Below, piece after piece: positions 54,590-64,000 of a stretch of DNA of 64,000 nt; the stretch's first letter is position 1; every line of letters starts with the position of its first letter. Both the position numbers and the translations under genes were made by a program. Source of the stretch: Lepas anatifera (lineage: Eukaryota > Arthropoda > Thecostraca > Lepadidae). The stretch lies in contig JAOTON010001043.1 in NCBI GenBank assembly GCA_034440635.1, forward strand, positions 80,715-144,714, read 5' to 3'. The notes beneath the pieces are model-generated. The model was not told the DNA's origin and made no database searches. It saw only the letters and a program-made list of their open reading frames with translations.

Positions 54590-56885
54590 ATAAGCGGATC
54601 CAGGACATCAGCATGGGGGTAAGGGCTAAAGAGTTCGAGCATAGGCGGACCCAGGACATCAGTACGAGGGTGGGGCTAGGGAGTTAGAGCATAGGCGGAT
54701 TCAGGACATCGGTACGAGGGTCGGGCTAGGGAGTTAGAGCATAGGCGGATCCAGGACATCGGTACGAGGGTCGGGCTAGGGAGTTAGAGCATAGGCGGAT
54801 CCAGGACATTAGTACGGGGATGGGGCTAAGCAGCTGAGCATTAGCGGAATCAGGACATCAGTACGGGGTGAGACTCGGGAGTTCCAGCATAGGCGGATCC
54901 AGGACATCAGTAGGGGGTAGGGGCTACGGAGTTCGAGCATAGGCGGATCCAGGATATTAGTACGGGGATGGGGCTAAGGAGCTCGAGCAGAGGCGGATCT
55001 AGGACATCAGTACGGCGGTGGGGCTAAGAAGCTCGAGCATAAGCGGATTCAGCTCATCAGTACGGGGGTGGGGCTCGGGAGCTCGAGCATAGTCGGATCC
55101 AGGACATCAGTAGGGGGGTGGGGGCTAAGTAGTTCGAGCATAGGCGGATCCAGGACAGCAGTACAGAGGTGGGGCTACGAAGTTCGAGCACAGGCGGATC
55201 CAGGACATCAGTAAGGGGGTGGGGTAAGGAGCTCGAGCATAGGCGGATCCAGGACATCAGTGGGGGGGGTAGGGGCTACGGAGTTCGAGCATAGGCGGAT
55301 CCAAGACATCAGGAAGAAGGTGGGGCTAAGGAGCTCGAGCATAGGCGGATCCAGGACATCAGTAGGGGGTAGGGGCTAAGAAGTTCGAGCATATGCAGAT
55401 CCAGGACATCAGTACGGAGGTGGGGCTAAGGGGTTCGAGCATAGGCGGATAAAGGACATCAGTACAGAGGTGGGGCTAAGGAGCTCAAGCATAAGCGGAT
55501 CCAGGACATCAGTACGGGGGTAGGGGCTAAGGAGCTCGAGCATAAGCGGATCCAGGACATCAGTACGGGGTTAGGGGCTAAGGGGTTCGAGCATAGGCGG
55601 ATCCAGCACATCAGTACGGGGGTGGGGCTAAGGAGCTCCAGCAAAGGCGGATCCAGGCCTCAGTACGGGGGTGGGGCTAAGGAGCTCGAGCATAGGCGGA
55701 TCCAGGACATCAGTACGGTGGTGGGGCTCGGGCGTTCCAGCATAGGCGGATCCAGGACATTAGTAGGGTGGTAGGGAATAAAGAGTTTGAGTATAGGCGA
55801 ATCCAGGGCAGTACGGAGGTGGGGCTACGGAGTTCGAGCATAGGCAGATCCAGGACATCAGTTCGGGGGGTGGGGCTAAGGAGCTCGAGCATAGGCGGAT
55901 CCAGGACATCAGTGCAGGGGTGTGGCTCCGGAGCCTGAGTAAAGGCGGATCCAGGACATCAGTACGGGGGTGGGGCTAAGGAGATCGAGCATAGGTGGAT
56001 CCAGGACATCTGTACGGGGGTGGGGCTAAAAAGCTGCAGTATAGGCGGATCCAGGACATCAGTATGGGTGTGGGGCTAAGGAGCTCGAGCAGAGGCGGAT
56101 CCAGGGCATCAGTACGGGGGTGGGGCTAAGGGGTTCGAGTATAGGCGGATAAAGGACATCAGTACAGAGGTGGGGCTAAGGAGCTCAAGCATAAGCGGAT
56201 CCAGGACATCAGTACGGGGGTGGGGCTAAGGAGCTCGAGCATAAGCGGAGCCAGGATATCAGTACGGGGTTAGAGGCTAAGGGGTTTGAGCATAGGCGGA
56301 TCCAGCATATCGGTACGGGGATGGGGCTAGGAGATCCAGCATAGGCGGATCCAGGACATCTGTACGGAGATGGGGCTAAGGAGCTCGAGCATAGGCGGAT
56401 CCAGGACATCAGTATGGGTGTCGGGCTAAGGAGCTCGAGCAGAGGCGGATCCAGGACATCAGTACGGGGCCGGGGCTAAAGGGCTCGAGTATAGGCGGAT
56501 CAAAGACATCAGTACGGGGGTGGGGCTAAGGAGCTCGAGCATAAGCGGATCCAGGACATCAAGAGGCTAAAGAGTTAAAACAGGTAGGGGCTAAAGAGTT
56601 AAAACATAAGCGGATCAAGGACATCAGTACGGGAGTGGGGCTAAGGAGCTCGAGCATAAGCGGATTCAGGACATCAGTACGTGGGTGGGGCTCGGGAGCT
56701 CGAGCATAGGCAGATCCAGGACATCATTAGGGGTAGGGGCTAAGGAGTTCAAGCATAAGCGGGTCCAGGGCAGTATCGAGGTGGGGCTACGGAGTTCGAG
56801 CATAGGCAGATCCAGGACATATGTAAGGGGTTGGGGTAAGGAGCTCGAGCATAGGCGGATCCAGGACATCAGTTTGGTGGTGGGG
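54590..56885 (+). repeat. 50-bp satellite array 1 (~45 units)
   Basis: The monomer is close to CATAGGCGGATCCAGGACAT then CAGTACGGGGGTGGGGCTAA then GGAGCTCGAG, 50 bp with 1-3 bp length variants; most units carry BamHI (GGATCC) and many XhoI (CTCGAG) sites. Translations repeat a SWIRLCSSSLAP theme every 17 residues and are not genes. Confidence 0.97.
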
Positions 56886-56903
56886 CTGAGGTCTCGAGCT
56901 GGG

Positions 56904-58370
56904 GCATAACTCGGTAACAAATAGGCTGAATTTGGTGAAAATCTGCAGGTATGGGTGAAATACCGTCGGAAAACCCATCATATTTTATATTGTATCTCCT
57001 TTCTTCTCGTCATGCCCAGTCTTTGCTTAACAAAACAAACATTATGCGTGTGTTTATTTTTTTGATGATATGAACAGAGGGCAAGCGTGGTGCAGTATGC
57101 AGAGACATGCTAATTTAGTAAAACATGGGCCTAGACAGGGGATTGAATGGGGCCATAATGAGCACACAAAACCTAAAACTCCAACATTGCGTTGTTATAA
57201 GTATCAAACTGCTGAAAAAACTCGCCTGTCAATCGAACTGTTTGGCTAACGTACATTGTCACCGGCTTCTCCTGCGCCAGAGCGGCACCTGCCGAGGCCG
57301 CAGGCCGAGGTTGTTGTTGTTGTTGTCTGTTCTGAGCGCTGGTATCAGAGACCTAAAACTTTTGTGGATAGAAGGCACTTCCAAATGAATAAGCACCACG
57401 GTTGTCAATTTTCAAAATTTTCAAAATTTTGCCCAGAATTTTGCATTATGTGATTTTTAACTTTTATTTTTCTATTTTTTGCTAATTCATCTAGACTCTT
57501 CAAACTTGCACCCTTTTACATCAGGGAAATTTGTAGTTCACACAAAAAGTTGGAAAGAAAAAGCTTTAAATTTAGGGCTCTAAATTAGCTTTTAAACTTT
57601 GCACCCTAAATTTGGCATAAAACTCATGGTCTAAACTACAGGCTCAGAAATATCTGAAGCTACAGCAGTTCCGGTTCTGAGTCAAATATCAACTTAAAGG
57701 CCGGTTTGTGCAGTACTGCACAAACATAAAAACAAAACAAAAACGGAAATTTAAGGGTCCTTTTTGGCCCATTCCGTAAAGGTCTGCATTTCCCAAAATA
57801 TCATTCAAACCCTTATATCTTCTGATCTAATTGATAAAAATTAGTTCCCATTTCAGATAATAAGAGAGAATAGCCTCCTTTATTATATATTTAGAGATAA
57901 AAACTTTTAGGCTGAAACTTTTTATTTTATAGGCAAAAATAAAATATAAGTTTTTAAAATTTTTATTCTCAGCCCCCTGGTTTCCAGACCATGATAGCTA
58001 CGGTATTGAACTTAACACGGCTGGATAGAACACTTCGTTGCCGTCATTTTTCTCACTCATACCCCCACTTATCTCTTACGGCTTCCGCGCTATAAGCCGT
58101 AAAATGCATTTCAAAGTGGTAATTTTATCAGTTCATTTTTGCTTCACACCGGGGTTTAGGGTGGTTAGAGTCATTGGAGGGAAATGAAATTTTGCATGCA
58201 GCTAGGTAAGAGACATATGTCGACATTCCATCTGCATATATATCAATGAAACACCAAGTTACCTTTACTAACATGCCGTTTCTCCACGCATCGTTGTAGC
58301 AAATCACCACGCGTCACCCCTGCGTCCACGTCGCGGCAACGCCGGCGATCGGCGCGGCCGTTTCTGTTTA
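56904..58370 (+). repeat. 1.3-1.6-kb non-coding repeat, copy D (start of large segment 2)
   Basis: Matches copy C with few substitutions but lacks the internal hairpin and CGTCGT run (junction GGCCGAGGTTGTTG near 57305). It retains the 22-bp palindrome at 57704-57725. Confidence 0.93.
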
Positions 58371-58484
58371 TTTATGGTCTGGTAAAAAAGTACCCAACAC
58401 TACCCATAATGCATCACAAGTAATTAGAGTACCGTAAAAGTCCGAGTTTACAATAAGAGTATTATGTTTCTGTTTTTGGACCAT

Positions 58485-58905
58485 GGGTGGATCCAGGGAA
58501 TAAGTAGGCTAGGTGCCCCCCCCCACCCTTCTCCCCCCATCCCCTCCCCCAACCCCCAATCGACCATCGGCGCCCTCTGAAATTGTAAAGACACGCCTCT
58601 CAAGGTCGATGACGCTCCCTGAAATGTCGCTTCCCATACGTGGATCCAGGATTGCCTATCGGGGGCGAGGTGGAAGGGGAAACTTCCTGGTGGGCGCTAT
58701 CTACACCAGGGACGCCACTTTTGGCCGGAAAAACCTATCAAGTAGGCGCTAAAACCTATCAGTAGACCCCGACACCTGCATCTCGGAGAAAACGACATTT
58801 CAGGGGGTGCCATCTAACTTTCCAGGTGTTTCCGGGACAATTTCAGGGGGCGCTAAGATTCTATGGGGGCACCTGTCCCCTTTCCCCTTGGATCCGCCTA
58901 TGTCG
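58485..58905. mobile_element. MITE bordering satellite array 2
   Basis: Duplicate of 54110-54530 as part of the large segment, with small indels in the C run. Confidence 0.65.
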
Positions 58906-58959
58906 TTTCGGGGGCGGGGGGGGCACGGAGGTGGGGCGTTACTGGTGTGGGGGTAAGGA

Positions 58960-61760
58960 GATCGAGCATAATCGGATCCAGGACATCAGCATGGGGGTAA
59001 GGGCTAAAGAGTTCGAGCATAGGTGGACCCAGGACATCAGTACAAGGGTGGGGCTAGGGAGTTAGAGCATAGGCGGATCCAGGACATCAGTACGAGGGTG
59101 GCGCTAGGGAGTTAGAGCATAGGCGGATCCAGGACATTAGTACGGGGATGGGGCTAAGAAGCTCGAGCATTAGCGGATTCAGGACATCAGTACGAGGTGG
59201 GACTCGGCAGTTCCAGCATAGGCGGATCCAGGACATCAGTAGGGGGGTAGGGGCTAAGGAGTTCGAGCATAGGCGGATCCAGGGCAGTACGGAGGTGGGG
59301 CTACGGAGTTCGAGCATAGGCGGAACCAGGACATCGGTACGAGGGTCGGGCTAGGGAGTTAGAGCATAGGCGGATCCAGGACATTAGTACGGGGATGGGG
59401 CTAAGCAGCTGAGCATTAGCGGAATCAGGACATCAGTACGGGGGTGAAACTCGGGAGTTCCAGCATAGGCGGATCCAGGACATCAGTAGGGGGGTAGGGG
59501 CTACGGAGTTCTAGCATAGGCGGATCCAGGATATTAGTACGGGGATGGAGCTAAGGAGCTCGAGCAGAGGCGGATCTAGGACATCAGTACGGCGGTGGGG
59601 CTAAGAAGCTCGATCATAAGCGGATTCAGCTGATCAGTACGGGGGTGGGGCTCGGGAGCTCGAGCATAGTCGGATCCAGGACATCAGTAGGGGGTGGGGG
59701 CTAAGTAGTTCGAGCATAGGCGGATCCAGGGCAGTACAGAGGTGGGGCTACGAAGTTCGAGCACAGGCGGATCCAGGACATCAGTAAGGGGGTGGGGTAA
59801 GGAGCTCGAGCATAGGCGGATCCAGGACATCAGTGGGGGGGGGGTAGGGGCTACGGAGTTCGAGCATAGGCGGATCCAAGACATCAGGAAGAAGGTGGGA
59901 TAAGGAGCTCGAGTATAGGCGGATCCAGGACATCAGTAGGGGGGTAGGGGCTAAGGAGTTCGCGCATATGCGGATCCAGGACATCAGTGCAGGGGTGTGG
60001 CTCCGGAGCCTGAGTAAAGGCGGATCCAGGACATCAGTACGGGGGTGGGGCTAAGGAGATCGAGCATAGGTGGATCCAGGACATCTGTACGGGGGGTGGG
60101 GCTAAAGAGCTGGAGTATAGGCGGATCCAGGACATCAGTATGGGTGTGGGGCTAAGGAGCTCGAGCAGAGGCGGATCCAGGGCATCAGTACGGGGGGTGG
60201 GGCTAAGGGGTTCGAGTATAGGCGGATAAAGGACATCAGTACAGAGGTGGGGCTAAGGAGCTCAAGCATAAGCGGATCCAGGACATCAGTGGGGGGGGTA
60301 GGGGCTACGGAGCTCGAGCATAGGCGGATCCAGGACATCAGTAGGGGGGTAGGGGCTAAGGAGTTCGCGCATATGCGGATCCAAGACATCAGTACGGAGG
60401 TGGGGCTAAGAAGTTCGAGCATAGGCGGATCCAGGACATCAGTACGGGGGTGGGGCTAAGGAGCTCCAGCAAAGGCGGATCCAGGCCTCAGTACGGGGGT
60501 GGGGCTAAGGAGCTCGAGCATAGGCGGATCCAGGACATCAGTACGGTGGTGGGGCTCGGGCGTTCCAGCATAGGCGGATCCAGGACATTAGTAGGGTGGT
60601 AGGGAGTAAAGAGTTTGAGTATAGGCGAATCCAGGCCAGTACGGAGGTGGGGCTACGGAGTTCGAGCATAGGCAGATCCAGGACATCAGTTCGGGGGTGG
60701 GGCTAAGGAGCTCGAGCATAGGCGGATCCAGGACATCAGTGCAGGGGTGTGGCTCCGGAGCCTGAGTAAAGGCGGATCCAGGACATCAGTACGGGGGTGG
60801 GGCTAAGGAGATCGAGCATAGGTGGATCCAGGACATCTGTACGGGGGTGGGGCTAAAGAGCTGGAGTATAGGCGGATCCAGGACATCAGTATGGGTGTGG
60901 GGCTAAGGAGCTCGAGCAGAGGCGGATCCAGGGCATCAGTACGGCGGTGGGGCTAAGGGGTTCGAGTATAGGCGGATGAAGGACATCAGTACAGAGGTGG
61001 GGCTAAGGAGCTCAAGCAAAAGCGGATCCAGGACATCAGCAGAGGGGTAGGGGCTAAAGAGTTCGGGCATAGGCGGATCCAGGACATCAGTACGGGGGTG
61101 GGGCTACGGAGTTCGAGCATAGGCGGAACCAGGACATCGGTACGAGGGTCGGGCTAGGGAGTTAGAGCATAGGCGGATCCAGGACATTAATACGGGGATG
61201 GGGCTAAGCAGCTGAGCATTAGCGGAATCAGGACATCAGTACGGGGTGAAACTCGGGAGTTCCAGCATAGGCGGATCCAGGACATCAGTATGGGTGTCGG
61301 GCTAAGGAACTCGAGCAGGGGCGGATCCAGGACATCAGTACGGGGCCGGGGCTAAGGGGCTCGAGTATAGGCGGATCAAAGACATCAGTACGGGGGTGGG
61401 GCTAAGGAGCTCGAGCATAAGCGGATCCAGGACATCAAGAGGCTAAAGAGTTAAAACAGGTAGGGGCTAAAGAGTTAAAACATAAGCGGATCCTGGACAT
61501 CAGTACGGGAGTGGGGCTAAGGAGCTCGAGCATAAGCGGATTCAGGACATCAGTACGTGGGTGGGGCTCGGGAGCTCGAGCATAGGCTGATCCAGGACAT
61601 CATTAGGGGTAGGGGCTAAGGAGTTCAAGCATAGGCGGGTCCAGGTCAGTATAGAGGTGGGGCTACGGAGTTCGAGCATAGGCAGATCCAGGACATATGT
61701 AAGGGGGTTCGGGTAAGGAGCTCGAGCATAGGCGGATCCAGGACATCAGTTCGGTGGTGG
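58960..61760 (+). repeat. 50-bp satellite array 2 (~55 units)
   Basis: Same monomer as array 1. Many multi-unit stretches repeat between the arrays in the same order, including an unusual AAGAGTTAAAACA variant near 56570 and 61440, so array 2 is a duplicate with internal gains and losses. Confidence 0.97.
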
Positions 61761-61778
61761 GGCTGAGGTCTCGAGCTG

Positions 61779-63105
61779 GGGCATAACTCGGTAACAAATA
61801 GGCTGAATTTGGTGAAAATCTGCAGGTATGGGTGAAATACCGTCGGAAAACCCATCATATTTTATATTGTATCTCCTTTCTTCTCGTCATGCCCAGTCTT
61901 TGCTTAACAAAACAAACATTATGCGTGTGTTTATTTATTTGATGATATGAACAGAGGGCAAGCGTGGTGCAGTATGCAGAGACATGCTAATTTAGGAAAA
62001 CATGGGCCTAGACAGGGGATTGAATGGAGCCATAATGAGAACACAAAACCTAAAACTCCAACATTGCGTTGTTATAAGTATCAAACTGCTGAAAAAACTC
62101 GCCTGTCAATCGAACTCTTTGGCTAACGTACATTGTCACCGGCTTCTCCTGCGCCAGAGCGGCACCTGCCGAGGCCGCAGGCCGAGGTCTGTTGTTGTTG
62201 TTGTCTGTTCTGAGCGCTGGTATCAGAGACCTAAAACTTTTTGTGGATAGAAGGCACTTCCAAATGAATAAGCACCACGGTTGTCAATTTTCAAAATTTT
62301 CAAAATTTTGCCCAGAATTTTGCATTATGTGATTTTTAACTTTTATTTTTCTATTTTTTGCTAATTCATCTAGACTCTTCAAACTTGCACCCTTTTACAT
62401 CAGGGAAATTTGTAGTTCACACAAAAAGTTTTAAAGAAAAAGTCTTAAATTTAGGGCTCTAAATTAGCTTTTAAACTTTGCACCCTAAATTTGGCATAAA
62501 ACTCATAGTCTAAACTACAGGCTCGAAATATCTGAAGCTACAGCAGTTCAGGTTCTGAGTCAAATATCAATTTAAAGGCCGGTTTGTGCAGTACTGCACA
62601 AACACAGAAACAAAACAAAAACGGAAATTTAAGGGTCCTTTTTGGCCCATTCCGTGAAGGTCTGCATTTCCCAAAATATCATTCAAACCCTTATATCTTC
62701 CGATCTAATTGATAAAAATTAGTTCCCATTTCAGATAATAAAAGAGAATAGCCTCCTTTATTATATATTTAGAGATAAAAACTTTCAGACTGAAACTTTT
62801 TTATTTTATAGGCAAAAATAAAATATAAGTTTTTAAAATTTTTATTCTCAGCCCCCTGGTTTCCAGACCATGATAGCTACGGTATTGAACTTAACACGGC
62901 TGGATAGAAAACTTCGTTGCCGTCATTTTTCTCACTCATACCCCCCACTTATCTCTTACGGCTTCCGCGCTAACAGCCGTAAAATACATTTCGAAGTGGT
63001 AATTTTATCGGTTCATTTTTGCTTCACACCAGGATTTCGAATGGTTAATATAGATGGAAGTGGATAAAATTCGGCAAAAAGCTAGTTCAAAGACATATTT
63101 TGCCA
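61779..63105 (+). repeat. 1.3-kb non-coding repeat, copy E (large segment 3, incomplete)
   Basis: Matches copies C and D up to about 63010 (palindrome at 62582-62603), then switches to a sequence resembling old copy A (GGTTAATATAGATGGAAGTGGA). Confidence 0.9.
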
Positions 63106-63109
63106 TCGC

Positions 63110-63815
63110 AGCAGGTTGCATATCATAGCAACAACAGTGTACCTTTAATTAAATGTAATACACAATGCTAGTATGTTTCCCGCTCGAAACCTCACCCCGC
63201 CGTTCGGCCGTAGCGTGGCTGCGGGCGGCGCACTGTAGCTGCTATGCGAGACAGATACCATAGCTATCTACGCATGCTATAGACCAGCGCGAATGCCCGG
63301 TGGTGGCAGGGTAGTCTGTCTCGTTTCGGCTCCTCTACTGCGGGCGCGTTGTCTATTAGATATTCATATCAGTCGGACGTTCGGGTGGCGGCCGTGCGGT
63401 AGGGTCCCGCTCGCTGCGGCGACTTGCGACGAATAAAAACAAAATGGTGGTCAGGAACTGGTTTGCTTGTTTGGTTTGTTGTGTTTTGTTTCTTTATGTG
63501 TGTCCAAATCTTACTGTGTATGTGTGTGATAGGTCCGGTAAAAGTGATGTGTTTTATGAGAGAGATAAGAGAGGCCCCACCACTTAAGCCTTCGGGCTTT
63601 TGCGTCCATCTATTTGTTATAACTGGCATTTTGTTTCCGTCCAATAAAAGTTTATCATCTGTCTATCTATCTACCCACTAGTTAATGCATCCTCTAACCA
63701 TAAGTAGCACTGGCCAAAGGATCCACCGTTGCACACCATTTCTTTCCCAGCCGAATAAACCTCTTTGTGGTAATACCATGACACGTGACTCCTTCCACTC
63801 CCTGCTTAAATAAAC
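63110..63815. other. unassigned stretch with a probable LINE 3' end
   Basis: A GC-rich part (63190-63420) is unassigned. Near 63590-63675 a hairpin AAGCCTTCGGGCTT, an AATAAAAG signal and a (TCTA)n tail resemble a plus-strand LINE 3' end. Confidence 0.4.
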
Positions 63816-63824
63816 TTAATAAGC

Positions 63825-64000
63825 AGTGGCGGATCCAGGCCATTAGTATGGGGGTGGGGCTAAGGAGCTCGAGCATAGGCGGATCCAAGACATCAGTACC
63901 GGGGTGGGGCTAGTGAGCTCGAGCATAGGCGGATCCAGGACATCAGTACGGGGTGGGGCTAAGGAGCTCGAGCATAGGCGGATCCAGGACATCAGGCGGG
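63825..64000 (+). repeat. 50-bp satellite array 3, runs off the right edge
   Basis: Begins at AGTGGCGGATCCAGGCC and has three full monomers plus a partial one before the window ends. Confidence 0.95.

Noticed and set aside
53753..58310. Identical 60-codon frames on the minus strand at 53753-53935 and 58128-58310.
   Set aside because: Identity is explained by the duplicated large segment; the sequence has no domain and is not conserved in copy E.
54590..61760. Many open frames of 60-95 codons in the satellite arrays, with a repeated SWIRLCSSSLAP theme.
   Set aside because: They follow the 50-51-bp repeat period and its low stop density; no start or gene context.

Overview
This window looks like repeat-dominated DNA from an invertebrate animal. 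I found no intact host gene, rRNA operon, CRISPR array or bacterial-type operon. Nearly everything recognisable is a transposable element or a tandem repeat: Penelope-like, CR1/Jockey-like, I-like and L1/Tx1-like retroelement pieces, tRNA-derived SINEs, hAT-type and piggyBac-type DNA elements, short inverted-repeat elements (MITEs), microsatellites and a large satellite field. RNase H-bearing LINE tails and Penelope-like elements fit an arthropod (possibly chelicerate) or another invertebrate; the phylum cannot be fixed from this sequence alone.

Layout. 1-7.75 kb: a LINE reverse transcriptase fragment at the left edge, several MITEs, an L1/Tx1-like tail and a CGTAC-rich minisatellite. 7.9-12.4 kb: a near-palindromic pair of Penelope-like element copies bordered by (AT)n tracts; the left copy carries a SINE. 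12.4-13.6 kb: a 1.2-kb element with ~120-bp terminal inverted repeats. 13.9-20.9 kb: a second CGTAC array, LINE tails and SINEs. 20.9-23.5 kb: a decayed hAT-type transposon with long inverted ends, an 8-bp target duplication and a broken transposase-like gene. 24.5-34.9 kb: TGACCT-rich repeats, a 3.16-kb hAT-type non-autonomous element, foldback DNA and an I-like LINE tail with RNase H. 37.2-40.9 kb: an RNase H remnant and the longest coding relic, a CR1/Jockey-like ORF2 with endonuclease and RT. 41-52.4 kb: a SINE with a clear 15-bp target duplication, a piggyBac-type MITE, another LINE tail and old copies of a 1.3-kb non-coding repeat. 52.4-64 kb: three tandem large segments, each starting with that 1.3-kb repeat; two end in long arrays of a 50-bp satellite, which resumes at the right edge.

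The elements do not form a pathway. They show a history of nested insertion, inverted and tandem duplication, and array growth. The most informative structures are the Penelope palindrome with a hammerhead-like motif in both arms, the satellite whose monomer carries the terminal motif of the adjacent MITE, and a five-copy repeat family that spreads AGGTCA half-sites.
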